The translations under genes were made by a program, and so were the position numbers. Of a stretch of DNA of 23,892 nucleotides, positions 12,779 through 19,776 are shown piece by piece. Under the pieces are notes generated by a model. That model ran no database searches. It saw only the letters and a list, made by a program, of their open reading frames with translations, and was not told where the DNA came from. Source of the DNA: a virus; IMG/VR virus record IMGVR_UViG_3300046499_000674, positions 1-23,892 of that record, one strand, 5' to 3'. Position 1 is the first letter of the stretch. Each line of letters begins with the position of its first letter.

Positions 12779-13740
12779 GCGGCGACCGCCAGCCGTGTTT
12801 CGCGCCGGAGGATCCCGGCGGCTTCGAGGACCGGCGCGGCGAGCGGTACCGGGACTGCGTTGCCGACGGCGAGGTACTGCTGGCCGGCGCGCCCGTGGAA
12901 CTCGAGGTCCGGCCGGAACCCCTGCAGTGCCGCGCATTCGGCGACGGTCGGCCGCAGGTGCGGGAGCTCCCGGTCGCGCCAGGCCGCGGTCCCCATGTGC
13001 CGCTTCATCGCCTGCCGGGTCCCGTTCCCGAACGGCTCCGCACCGCCCGTGTACGTACCGCCGGAGGTGACGGTCGGCGCCGCCCGCTGGGTGTAGCCCC
13101 AGCCGATGACGTCGGCCATGGCGGTCTGTGGCGGCTGTCCGAGCCCGCCGTGGGTCGGGGCCGGGAGCTGGACGTCGGCGATCCGGGAGGCGATGAGGAC
13201 GGCCCGCTTCCGGGTCTGCCCGAGCCCGTAGTCCGCGGCGTCCAGGACGCCGGTGACGGCGCTGTAGCCCCACCGGCGGAGGATGTCGGCGTACTGCTCC
13301 CAGACGGGCAGGACGCTGGGTACCTGCTCCATGCAGATGCGCTCGGGCTGCAGGTCGTAGTGCCAGCGCATCGGCTCCGCGGTGAGGATGGACCGCTCGT
13401 CGCGGCAGGCCGCCCCGATCGCGGCCCGGGTGTCCTTGCCGCGGGAGAGGTCTTCGATGGCCTGGTGGACGAGCGGCAGGTCGAGGAGTCCGAGCTTCTT
13501 GCCGGACTTGCCGAAGCCGGGGCACGGCGGGCTGTCGATCTTGTCGACGGTGCAGCCCTTGAAGACCCACGTCGGGTAGGCGGTGACGTCGCAGCGGACC
13601 GTGTGGTGCCCGGCGCCGATGCGGGTACGGCAGGCCGCCTCATCCAGCTCCAGGCCGATCTCGTTGGCGTCCGCGGGCAGGGCCTCGGACCAGCCGATGC
13701 CGGCGAACCCGTGGACGGTCAGATGCGGTTGGGTGATCAC
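12775..13740 (-). CDS. DNA (cytosine-5) methyltransferase
   Basis: This is a 321-residue enzyme with all key C5-methylase motifs in order. Motif I is FAGIGW (12-17), motif IV is SPPCPGFGKSG (70-80) with the nucleophile C73, motif VI is MEQV (137-140, Gln in place of the usual Asn), motif VIII is QTRKR (175-179), motif IX is RPTVAECAALQGF (263-275) and motif X is VGNAV (292-296). It transfers methyl from SAM to cytosine in double-stranded DNA. The target-recognition region (about 180-262) is short, so specificity is not readable. GTG 13740 overlaps the HNH stop as GTGA; the frame remains open upstream but that part is a shadow. There is no partner restriction enzyme of recognised type, so an orphan protective or regulatory methylase is likely. 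Confidence 0.96.
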   Translation of the reverse strand: MITQPHLTVHGFAGIGWSEALPADANEIGLELDEAACRTRIGAGHHTVRCDVTAYPTWVFKGCTVDKIDSPPCPGFGKSGKKLGLLDLPLVHQAIEDLSRGKDTRAAIGAACRDERSILTAEPMRWHYDLQPERICMEQVPSVLPVWEQYADILRRWGYSAVTGVLDAADYGLGQTRKRAVLIASRIADVQLPAPTHGGLGQPPQTAMADVIGWGYTQRAAPTVTSGGTYTGGAEPFGNGTRQAMKRHMGTAAWRDRELPHLRPTVAECAALQGFRPDLEFHGRAGQQYLAVGNAVPVPLAAPVLEAAGILRRETRLAVAA

Positions 13741-14165
13741 GCCGCCACCGCCCCGAAGATCGCCGCGTACTGGTCGCGCATGGCCTGGTCGTCGACGTGC
13801 CCGGGGTGGACGCAGCCGTCTCGGCCGCAGCCGGTTCGGGTGATGCCGACGGGTTCGCGGTGGTGGGCAAGCCGGAATGCGATCTTGTGGGCGCTGTGGT
13901 TGTGGTCGCGGTGCTTGAGGAGGCAGGCCCGTCCGGGCTTGTAGAAGGGCCACAGGAGGTGTCCGTCGTCGGTGGGGACGACGCGCCGCCAGAAGGCGTC
14001 CTCGAGGGTTTGTCCGCGGAGCGGGTTGCCGGGCTTGTGAGGCGGGATGCCGAGCTCGTTGCGCAGCTTGCGGACTTGACGCTTGGAGACGTTGAGCTGG
14101 CGTTCGATGCCGCGGTCCGTGTGGCCGGCGCGCAGGAGTTCCTCGATGGCGTTGTGGGTGTTCAT
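13737..14165 (-). CDS. HNH endonuclease with N-terminal HTH
   Basis: This is a 142-residue protein. Residues about 4-40 form a helix-turn-helix (TDRGIERQLNVSKRQVRKLR). The C-terminal part is an HNH_3-type nuclease: H93 in SAHKIAFRLAHHREP, then C113-G-R-D-G-C118-V-H-P-G-H123, the family's Cys/His zinc and metal-binding end. It nicks or cuts DNA; in phages such genes act as homing endonucleases or as packaging/recombination helpers. ATG 14165 overlaps the WhiB stop as ATGA (14162-14165). Lying directly before the cytosine methylase raises, but does not prove, a functional pair. Confidence 0.9.
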   Translation of the reverse strand: MNTHNAIEELLRAGHTDRGIERQLNVSKRQVRKLRNELGIPPHKPGNPLRGQTLEDAFWRRVVPTDDGHLLWPFYKPGRACLLKHRDHNHSAHKIAFRLAHHREPVGITRTGCGRDGCVHPGHVDDQAMRDQYAAIFGAVAA

Positions 14166-14563
14166 GCGGCCTCTCCCATCTGCTCGCGGTAGGCCTCGGC
14201 GATGCGCCACACGGTGCGGACGTGGCATCCGACGGCGTCGGCGATCTGGTAGGCGTCCATGCCGCCGCGCTCGAGGAGGTTGAAGACTTTCTGGCGGCGT
14301 TCGGCTTCTCGGCGCCGTCGCTCGTTACCGCCGGCTGTGGCCGAGCGGGCTCGCGGGAGTTGGGCGCCCCACATGCCGTGGCGGCGGTTGTGGGCCAACT
14401 CGCCTTCCGTGGTCAGGGCGAAGTCGGCGCACTGCTGCTGGACGGGGCAGCCGGTGCAGATTTTCCGGGCGTCGGAGTAGCCGGCGCCGCTGCCTTCCGG
14501 GTGCCAAAGGTCGGGGTCGGTCTGTGCACAGCGTGCGTCTTCCATCCAGTCGTAGCGGCTCAC
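14162..14563 (-). CDS. WhiB-family Fe-S regulator fused to a C-terminal HTH
   Basis: This is a 133-residue protein. The WhiB domain has four cysteines C12, C36, C39 and C45 (C-x23-C-x2-C-x5-C) for a [4Fe-4S] cluster, then the turn GMWGAQLP (58-65). The remaining third contains a second DNA-binding unit, MDAYQIADAVGCHVRTVWRI (about 96-115), a homeodomain-like HTH not present in standard WhiB proteins of 80-110 residues. Phage WhiB proteins such as TM4 gp49 interfere with host WhiB2. This one may act as a standalone promoter-binding factor. GTG 14563 overlaps the previous stop as GTGA. Confidence 0.93.
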   Translation of the reverse strand: MSRYDWMEDARCAQTDPDLWHPEGSGAGYSDARKICTGCPVQQQCADFALTTEGELAHNRRHGMWGAQLPRARSATAGGNERRRREAERRQKVFNLLERGGMDAYQIADAVGCHVRTVWRIAEAYREQMGEAA

Positions 14564-14841
14564 GGCTTGATCTCCTCTCGTGTGGGCTGGTTCCAGGCGG
14601 TGCGGATGGTGAGGTAGTCGAGGACGGCCTGTTCGCTGGCGGTCTGTGGGGGTGCGGGGCGTCGCTTCATGCGGGCGAGGTCGGCGCGGTGGCGGGCCCG
14701 GCTGAGGGCCCAGCGGGTGGCGCGGTGGAGCACGTAGGCGGCTATGCCGAGGGCGAGGAAGCACCAGGCGGCGAGGAGGATCGCGGCGCCGGTCTCGGCC
14801 CACACGAAGGCGTTCAGCCAGGTGGCGGCGATGTCCCTCAC
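14560..14841 (-). CDS. small membrane protein
   Basis: This is a 93-residue protein starting at GTG 14841. One strong hydrophobic segment lies at about residues 17-39 (GAAILLAAWCFLALGIAAYV), followed by a very basic stretch (RARHRADLARMKRRP) that would stay in the cytoplasm, and a soluble tail. It overlaps its neighbours on both sides by four bases (GTGA at 14838-14841 and 14560-14563). No family is recognised. Confidence 0.75.
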   Translation of the reverse strand: MRDIAATWLNAFVWAETGAAILLAAWCFLALGIAAYVLHRATRWALSRARHRADLARMKRRPAPPQTASEQAVLDYLTIRTAWNQPTREEIKP

Positions 14842-14921
14842 GTCCGCCTCCCGGTGATGGAGGCGTAGGCGACAGCGGCGATACCCGTCATGAGCGCGAG
14901 GCAGGCGAGGAAGAGGGCCAT
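14838..14921 (-). CDS. 27-residue membrane peptide
   Basis: ATG 14921 opens a 27-residue frame beginning MALFLACLALMTGIAAVAYA and ending in a short basic tail (TGRRT). It is almost entirely one membrane span. The start shares one base with the previous stop (TGATG at 14919-14923), and its stop overlaps the next GTG as GTGA, so it fits exactly between two coupled genes with no spare base. That fit is the main evidence, since homology cannot be judged at this length. Confidence 0.65.
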   Translation of the reverse strand: MALFLACLALMTGIAAVAYASITGRRT

Positions 14922-15310
14922 CAGGCTGCCGCCCGTCGCTGCTCGATGCGGGCGGCCTGGCGGTCCTGTATGTAGGCGCGTCCGGCGCGGGTCAGCCGGT
15001 AGACGTTGACCTTCTTGCCGCGGGCCTTCGGGTTGATCGACACTTCTTCGTCGACCTTGACCAGCAGCGCGGGCTCGGCGGGGTGGAGGGTGTCGTGGCC
15101 GACGAGGGCGTGGAAGTACAGGCCAGCGCCGCGGGTGGCGCCGTCGGGGACGATTGTGCGGATCTGGTTCATGCCGAGGGGCTGGCCGGTGTCGGCGAGG
15201 TGCAGGACGACCTGGTCGTAGACCGCGGTGTCCCAGTCGGTGACGGTCGAGTAGAGGGCGCGGAGCTCGGTTATCGACCGGGCGTGGGCCTGCTCGGGCG
15301 TGATGGTCAT
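14921..15310 (-). CDS. winged-helix-like hypothetical protein
   Basis: This is a 129-residue protein. Helical N-terminal residues are followed by ADTGQPLGMNQIRTIVPDGA, which looks like an HTH entry helix, then a segment with VNVYRLTRAGRAYIQDRQAA, a pattern typical of the wing and last helix of winged-helix regulators. A DNA-binding role is likely but not proven. ATG 15310 has AAGGGA upstream. It begins a run of genes coupled without gaps down to the 49-residue zinc protein. Confidence 0.75.
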   Translation of the reverse strand: MTITPEQAHARSITELRALYSTVTDWDTAVYDQVVLHLADTGQPLGMNQIRTIVPDGATRGAGLYFHALVGHDTLHPAEPALLVKVDEEVSINPKARGKKVNVYRLTRAGRAYIQDRQAARIEQRRAAA

Positions 15311-15332
15311 GGCATGGTTCCCTTGGGTTGAG

Positions 15333-15361
15333 GGCCGGCCCGCATTGCCCGCGGGCCGGCC
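15333..15361 (-). terminator. strong hairpin after the recombination cassette
   Basis: An 11-bp perfect stem (GGCCGGCCCGC at 15333-15343 with GCGGGCCGGCC at 15351-15361) with a 7-base loop starts just after the stop of the Sak4-like gene at 15377. It separates the recombination genes from the WhiB-methylase group. Confidence 0.7.
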
Positions 15362-15376
15362 TCCGGTGTGTGCGGG

Positions 15377-16333
15377 CTACTGCTGGGCGTTCTTGAGTGC
15401 GGTGCCGCGCTCCTTGATGAAGTCGCCGAGGCTGGTGGGCTTGCCGGTCTGCGGGTGCATCAGCGGCGTCGCGAGGGCGCTGGCCGCCTCGAGCTCGCGG
15501 TAGAGCGCCAGGAGGCTGTCGGCCGTGGCGTCAGGCGAGTTCGCTGCGTCGACCCACGTGCTGGAGTCGATCTCCTTGGCGCCGTCGCGCAGCCAGTCCA
15601 GGTACGGCTTGGCGATGTCGCGTGCCCCATGCGGCTGGTCGAGGATCAGGCCGCGGAAGGCGGGGCAGCGGGACTTGATGAACCGGAGGCGGTTGGCCGC
15701 GTCCATCTCCGCGGCGACGCCGAACTCGAACTCGATACCTCGGCGCTGCTCGGCGCGCATGCCCTGGTTGACCGGGCTCTTGTCCACGAGGACCCAGTCG
15801 ACGTAGGAGCGCATCGTGACCACCACGTGCCCCGGGTAGGACATAAGCGCTTCGATCATTTCGTTCTGCATGGGGGTGCCGTCCTTCCACCCCGCGAACT
15901 TGTTGCCGCCGTACTTAGCCTTGGCTTTATCGACCTGGTCGAGGGTGCCGTCGGTGCCCTTCCAGAAGTGGCTGAGGGAGTCGACCATCACGACGGGGTA
16001 GCCGTTCTTGGCGGCGGCGGCGAGCGCCTTCTGGAGGTCTCGCGGGTCGTAGCGGTGCATCGGCAGGGTGTCGAAGGTGGCGTCGACATCGCGCATGTAG
16101 AGGCTGGCGGCCCGGCGTTCGGTGTCGATGACTCCGAACCGCTGCCCTTCGGCCAGGCCGCTGGCGATGGAGAGACCGGTCCAGGTCTTGCCGGAGCCGG
16201 ACGGGCCCTGGATGGCGACGGTGGCGTTGAAGCCGTCCTTCGTGGCGGGGCGGAAGGTGAACGGTCCGTCGTCGTACTCGTCGGTCTTCGGCTGCTGGCG
16301 GGCGGTTCGGACGGGAGGCGGGAGCTGGGACAT
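15377..16333 (-). CDS. Sak4/RecA-like ATPase, probable single-strand annealing recombinase
   Basis: This is a 318-residue P-loop ATPase. Walker A is GPSGSGKT (43-50), a conserved-type IDTE segment sits at 69-72, and Walker B is VVMVDSLSHFW (114-124, D118). The segment HVVVTMRSYVDWVL marks the later core strand and sensor region. Size and motif order match phage AAA_24/Sak4 proteins, which anneal single strands and stimulate homologous recombination. The exonuclease immediately upstream completes the usual two-component phage recombination pair. AGGAG precedes ATG 16333 and overlaps the stop of the exonuclease gene. A RecA-like or RadA-like function is the alternative reading. Confidence 0.88.
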   Translation of the reverse strand: MSQLPPPVRTARQQPKTDEYDDGPFTFRPATKDGFNATVAIQGPSGSGKTWTGLSIASGLAEGQRFGVIDTERRAASLYMRDVDATFDTLPMHRYDPRDLQKALAAAAKNGYPVVMVDSLSHFWKGTDGTLDQVDKAKAKYGGNKFAGWKDGTPMQNEMIEALMSYPGHVVVTMRSYVDWVLVDKSPVNQGMRAEQRRGIEFEFGVAAEMDAANRLRFIKSRCPAFRGLILDQPHGARDIAKPYLDWLRDGAKEIDSSTWVDAANSPDATADSLLALYRELEAASALATPLMHPQTGKPTSLGDFIKERGTALKNAQQ

Positions 16334-16342
16334 CGGGTTCTC

Positions 16343-17185
16343 CTAGGCGTACTGGCGCTCGACCCACGAGGGCAGCGCGGTCATCGGGTTGGGCAGATAG
16401 CCGGGCCATTCGCCGGACTCGCGGCAGATGGCGTAGGTGTTGAGGGCGACCGTGTTGAGGTGGCGGCCGATCTCTCGGGCCATCGGGTCGCAGGTGGTGA
16501 CGACCACCAGATAGGGCGGTTCCTTCTCCTGCAGCACGAACAGGAACGGCCGCTCCGGGTCGACCAGGTCGAGCGCCAGGCCGGCGTCGAGGTAGTACTC
16601 CTGCTGCTGGTGATAGCCGTGCTCGTGGAACGCCTTCTCAAGGTCTTCGCGGCGGCACGATCGGGCGGTCTTGAAATCGACGATCTGGCCGTCGTGGCGC
16701 AGCCAGTCGAAGCGGGCCCGCCGCCAGACGCCGTTGTCCTCCCAGAAGGCGGACTGTTCGGCGACACCGGAGCCGGGCTCCAGGAGTGCGGCCGCTTCGG
16801 GGTCGGCGCGCAGGGCTGCGGCCATGGCGTTGACCTGGTCCAGCTCGTGCCGCTTCAGCGGGATGTTCCCGGCTTCGCGGATCGCGGCGACCTCGGCCTT
16901 GATGGCGTTGGTGTTCCACTTCTCGGCGTCGACGAGGACGAGTTCGGGGCCGTCGTCGAGGACGAGCTTGTGGGCTGCGGTGCCGAGGTCCAGTGCCTTC
17001 TTCGGCGGCTCCCGATTGTCGAGCCAGTACTTGAACTTGGCGGGGCATTCGGCGGCGAGCTTGCGGGCCCCGCTGGACGAGAGGCTGCCTCCGGGGACCG
17101 GGTCGCTGTGGTAGAGCTCGGCGTCGATGTTGTACAGGCCGGGCTGCACCTCGGCCGGCGCTTCGACCTCCATCGCGGCCGTCAC
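16343..17185 (-). CDS. PD-(D/E)XK exonuclease (RecE/YqaJ-type)
   Basis: This is a 280-residue protein. The helix GTAAHKLVLDD carries H72. The catalytic core is R-A-R-F-D160 followed by I-V-D170-F-K172-T, the D...DxK signature of phage exonucleases related to RecE C-terminal and PDDEXK-like families. A Gln-rich helix follows (HQQQEYYLDAGL), the usual motif that packs on the active site. It should degrade one strand from DNA ends to give single strands for the ATPase encoded next. GTG 17185 overlaps the previous stop as GTGA (17182-17185). Confidence 0.9.
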   Translation of the reverse strand: MTAAMEVEAPAEVQPGLYNIDAELYHSDPVPGGSLSSSGARKLAAECPAKFKYWLDNREPPKKALDLGTAAHKLVLDDGPELVLVDAEKWNTNAIKAEVAAIREAGNIPLKRHELDQVNAMAAALRADPEAAALLEPGSGVAEQSAFWEDNGVWRRARFDWLRHDGQIVDFKTARSCRREDLEKAFHEHGYHQQQEYYLDAGLALDLVDPERPFLFVLQEKEPPYLVVVTTCDPMAREIGRHLNTVALNTYAICRESGEWPGYLPNPMTALPSWVERQYA

Positions 17186-17802
17186 TTCGCACCGCCGGTC
17201 ACCGCGTCGTACACGTCGCGGGCCCAGCGGGCGTCACCGAGGGCGGTGTGCGCTACGTCGTCACCGGGCGGCTCGACGCCGACCCAGCTTGAAAGGCTGC
17301 GAGACGAGAACGGCAAGCTCAGGAGGTCGCCCTCCTTCATCTCCCCGCCTGCACTGCGGAGGGTGGCGGCGATGCCGTTCTGGTAGCCGGCCGCGAGGGT
17401 GGCGATGTCGACAGGCCGGTAGTGCCAAGGCAGCTTGCGGCCGTGGGCCCACAGCAGCTTGGACAGGAACGCCACATCGAAGCCGGGATTCGAGCCGACT
17501 ACTACCGCCCCCGAGAGTGCCTCCTGCAGGTCGAACAGCATCTCGGGGAGCTTCGACTTCCATGGCGGGCCGGACGTCATGACCTCGATGGCGTCCCAGC
17601 CGTCCGGGACGGCGAACCGTTCGTGGAACTTGCCGATGGCGAGGGACTCGGGGTCCGCGGTGGTCAGGTCCGGGCGGACCTGCCAGACGTATTCGACGTC
17701 GACGCCGTCGTTGCGCCGCCGGATGACGGCGATTTCCCAGGCGTCGCCGTGGCGGGGGTCGAGGTGGGTCGTCTCTGTGTCGACGAAGGCGATGGTGGCC
17801 AT
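17182..17802 (-). CDS. DnaQ-like 3'-5' exonuclease (DEDDh)
   Basis: This is a 206-residue single-domain protein with all five DEDDh residues: D8 and E10 in FVDTET, D109 in NPGFDVAF, and H185 and D190 in AHTALGDA. It removes nucleotides from 3' ends of DNA or RNA; no polymerase is attached. Encoded directly before the RecE-type exonuclease and the annealing ATPase, it may trim 3' overhangs during recombination or replication. ATG 17802 shares its A with the previous stop (TGATG). Confidence 0.93.
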   Translation of the reverse strand: MATIAFVDTETTHLDPRHGDAWEIAVIRRRNDGVDVEYVWQVRPDLTTADPESLAIGKFHERFAVPDGWDAIEVMTSGPPWKSKLPEMLFDLQEALSGAVVVGSNPGFDVAFLSKLLWAHGRKLPWHYRPVDIATLAAGYQNGIAATLRSAGGEMKEGDLLSLPFSSRSLSSWVGVEPPGDDVAHTALGDARWARDVYDAVTGGAK

Positions 17803-18035
17803 CAGAACGGGTACTCCTGTCCGGTGGTGGCCCGTCCGGGCCAGAGGGGTAGTCGCCAGGTGCGGAGCTGGTCGAGGCAGGCGCATTCGTCCCAGTCGGC
17901 GCCGAGACGGTGCGGCATCCATCCGCCTTGCGAGCCGCGGCAGTCCGGGCAGCGCGGGTCGGGTTGTCGGGTCAGGTGGATCGCCCGCTGGTGCAGTTCG
18001 AACTGCCAGCGGCCGAAGGTGCGGGTGAGGTACAT
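17802..18035 (-). CDS. small Streptomyces-phage protein with CxxC and CxC motifs
   Basis: This is a 77-residue protein starting MYLTRTFGRWQFELHQRAIH, then CPDC and, about 20 residues later, CAC, a likely zinc site. It ends with a short segment terminating EYPF. I recall close relatives in Streptomyces phages without assigned function. The frame extends upstream, but ATG 18035 is where the recognisable protein starts and a GGAG lies nearby. It is coupled to the DnaQ-like gene through TGATG. Confidence 0.75.
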   Translation of the reverse strand: MYLTRTFGRWQFELHQRAIHLTRQPDPRCPDCRGSQGGWMPHRLGADWDECACLDQLRTWRLPLWPGRATTGQEYPF

Positions 18036-18064
18036 GAGGTGCTCCAGATGGGTGTGGGGTGCCG

Positions 18065-18098
18065 GGCCCCGCCCGCCAGGGGGAGGGAGGGCGGGGCC
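18065..18098 (-). terminator. intergenic hairpin
   Basis: A 10-bp perfect stem (GGCCCCGCCC at 18065-18074 with GGGCGGGGCC at 18089-18098) with a purine-rich loop lies in the 133-base gap 18036-18168. It is probably a terminator for the genes to its right. No other element is evident in the gap. Confidence 0.65.
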
Positions 18099-18168
18099 TC
18101 GGCTGCGGCGGAGCACCTGGGGGGAAGCGCTCGACACCGCGTTCTGTGGGCGGTTGCTAGCCAGCCGG

Positions 18169-18498
18169 TCAGCTGTGGTCGTGGAGCACGAGCCACGCCG
18201 GCTCGGGATGAAGTTCGTGGCCGAGGCGGACGGCCACGTTGTGGAGGACCGTGTTCCAGGCCGGGATCTCGTACCGGGTGAAGGCGTCCGGCGTGAGGCG
18301 AGCGAAGGTGTTCTCTTCGATCTCCTCGGACTCGGCAACCAGGAAGAGCTGCTCGAAGTCGCCGAGGAAGGTGTGCTCTACCCGGCCGAGGCGTTCGCCG
18401 TCGGGCTGGTCGGCGAGGACGGCGTCGAGGTGCTCGAAGTCCGTCGTGGCGGGGATCTCGAAGCCGTAGGCGATGCCGACGGAGTGGTAGAGGCCCAT
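18169..18498 (-). CDS. hypothetical protein
   Basis: This is a 109-residue acidic protein beginning MGLYHSVGIAYGFEIPATTD. It appears globular with mixed strands and helices (VEHTFLGDFEQLFLVAESEE, then RLTPDAFTRYEIPAW). No domain, metal cluster or membrane segment is recognised. The ATG shares a base with the stop of the upstream gene (TGATG at 18496-18500), so the two are co-translated. It is the last gene before a strong hairpin. Confidence 0.7.
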   Translation of the reverse strand: MGLYHSVGIAYGFEIPATTDFEHLDAVLADQPDGERLGRVEHTFLGDFEQLFLVAESEEIEENTFARLTPDAFTRYEIPAWNTVLHNVAVRLGHELHPEPAWLVLHDHS

Positions 18499-19040
18499 CA
18501 GTTGGCACCCGCCAACGTGACGATGCGGTCGTGGGCTTCGTTGAAGTCCTCGGTGTCGAGGCCCCTCCACGGCACGGTGTGCGACATCGCGATCAAGATG
18601 TCGTAGGCGCTGAAGCCGTCCGCCTTGGCCGCGGCTGCCGCTTCCTCGACGTCCGAGTCGGTGTACGTGCCGTTGCTGCTGACGTCGCCGGGCATGTAGT
18701 TGCTGCCGGGTTCGTCGCACCAGGCGTGGCTGAGCTTCGCGTACAGGTCGCGGGCCACCTTGTCGGTGATGGCTTCCTTGAGGTCCGCGGTGTCCTGCGT
18801 CCAGTCGATGCCGGACTCGGCGAGGATCTGCACGCCCTTGAAGGCGTTCTCGCGGGTCATCGCCTCGGCGATGGCGAGGCCTTCGTGGTGGCCGATCCGC
18901 CAGCGCGCCGGATTGTTCAGGGACTCGGTGGCGGGCATCCGGCAGACGAACAAGCCGGGCGCGGCCTGTACGGCGCCGGAGACGGTGTGCTTCTGCTGGC
19001 CGTGGACGATCATCGTGTAGTCGGTGGTCTCACCGATCAT
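18498..19040 (-). CDS. hypothetical protein
   Basis: This is a 180-residue acidic protein starting at ATG 19040 behind AAAGGGAA. The first 60 residues look beta-rich (YTMIVHGQQKHTVSGAVQ), the rest helical. No known domain is recognised. The gene has a 5' leader whose outer blocks are nearly identical to the leader of the next gene upstream (19054-19118 compared with 19677-19742), suggesting shared control. It is coupled to the downstream gene. Confidence 0.7.
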   Translation of the reverse strand: MIGETTDYTMIVHGQQKHTVSGAVQAAPGLFVCRMPATESLNNPARWRIGHHEGLAIAEAMTRENAFKGVQILAESGIDWTQDTADLKEAITDKVARDLYAKLSHAWCDEPGSNYMPGDVSSNGTYTDSDVEEAAAAAKADGFSAYDILIAMSHTVPWRGLDTEDFNEAHDRIVTLAGAN

Positions 19041-19053
19041 CGGAGTTCCCTTT

Positions 19054-19118
19054 CGTGGGATGCTGGTTGGTGAATCCCGCCCGCTAACCCCGGGCGGGGT
19101 TTCTTCTTGGGCCGCCGG
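19054..19118 (-). repeat. duplicated 5' leader, copy 1
   Basis: It has outer blocks identical to copy 2: CGTGGGATGCTGG (19054-19066) and TTCTTCTTGGGCCGCCGG (19101-19118). Between them is a different GC hairpin (CCCGCCC 19076-19082 with GGGCGGG 19092-19098). It lies just ahead of the ribosome binding site of the gene starting at 19040. Confidence 0.8.
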
Positions 19119-19152
19119 CCGGTGCGGGAGCGGATCACCGTCCGGCCGGCGG
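19112..19152 (-). terminator. hairpin upstream of leader copy 1
   Basis: An 11-bp perfect stem (CCGCCGGCCGG at 19112-19122 with CCGGCCGGCGG at 19142-19152) with a 19-base loop begins just after the stop at 19164. It overlaps the end of the leader repeat. It may terminate the upstream transcript. Confidence 0.5.
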
Positions 19153-19163
19153 GTGGTTGTCGG

Positions 19164-19667
19164 TCAGGCGACGGGCGCCGGGTGCTGCTCGATGACCGCA
19201 CGGATCGCCTTCACCGAGGGGGCGTAGTTGCCGCCCGGGTTGGCCGGAGTCACCGCGTGCCCGTTGCCGAACATGCGGACCTTCCCCGGGGCGCAGCCGC
19301 GGGAGTGCCACGTCCGCTCGAACTTCCAGCGGTCACCGAGCCCGACGTACCCGTCCGCCGCGTGAACCAGGCGCCCGACCCGCACGCTGACGGAGGGCTC
19401 GCCGCTGTATCCGGGCGAGGTCCACGTCACGAGGGCCATCCATCCGTGAGCCTCGGCGTGGGCGATGAGATCTGTGGCCGCCTTCGGGAGCGCGTATCCG
19501 GGCGGCGCGGTGGCTGCGATCTCCCGCAGGCGCTGGGTGACCGCGCGGCGCCGTTTGCGCGCCTCTGGGGTGGCGGCGCCTTCGTGGACGGCCTTGTCGA
19601 GTTCGCGCTGCTCATAGGTGAGGCGCTCGTACTCCTGCGCCAGGGTCGTGGTCGTTGCGGTCGTCAC
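19164..19667 (-). CDS. hypothetical protein
   Basis: This is a 167-residue protein from GTG 19667. The N-terminal 60 residues form a charged coiled coil (EYERLTYEQRELDKAVHEGA). The C-terminal part is a compact domain with AHGWMALVTWTSPGYSG, RVGRLV, and FERTWHSRGCAPGKVRMFG, which looks like a beta-sheet nucleic-acid or ligand-binding fold, but I recognise no family. The start is placed at GTG 19667 because GGAG precedes it and the coiled coil begins there. It shares its leader repeat with the next gene downstream. Confidence 0.7.
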   Translation of the reverse strand: MTTATTTTLAQEYERLTYEQRELDKAVHEGAATPEARKRRRAVTQRLREIAATAPPGYALPKAATDLIAHAEAHGWMALVTWTSPGYSGEPSVSVRVGRLVHAADGYVGLGDRWKFERTWHSRGCAPGKVRMFGNGHAVTPANPGGNYAPSVKAIRAVIEQHPAPVA

Positions 19668-19676
19668 GATCAACTC

Positions 19677-19742
19677 CGTGGGATGCTGGGTGTCGGATCC
19701 CCGGGCGTCTCTAGCGCTCGGGGCTTCTTCTTGGGCCGCCGG
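19677..19742 (-). repeat. duplicated 5' leader, copy 2
   Basis: It has the same outer blocks as copy 1 (CGTGGGATGCTGG at 19677-19689 and TTCTTCTTGGGCCGCCGG at 19725-19742) around a different GC hairpin. It overlaps a second possible hairpin, GGGCCGCC (19733-19740) with GGCGGCCC (19763-19770), that follows the stop of the upstream gene. It precedes the gene starting at 19667. Confidence 0.8.
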
Positions 19743-19776
19743 TCCGCCAGCCGGTGTCATCTGGCGGCCCGGCGAG

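Noticed and set aside
12718-13944. 408-residue plus-strand ORF opposite the cytosine methylase
   Set aside because: The minus strand has all C5-methylase motifs in order; the plus frame has no recognisable domain and no ribosome binding site.
12775-14165. Classical type II restriction-modification system
   Set aside because: The HNH protein has the small HTH-HNH form typical of phage homing enzymes; no recognised restriction endonuclease accompanies the methylase.
15368-17386. 672-residue plus-strand ORF opposite the recombination genes
   Set aside because: It is the antisense of two well-supported genes (Sak4-like ATPase and exonuclease). Long Val/Gly/Ala-rich antisense frames are expected in GC-rich DNA and no domain is seen.
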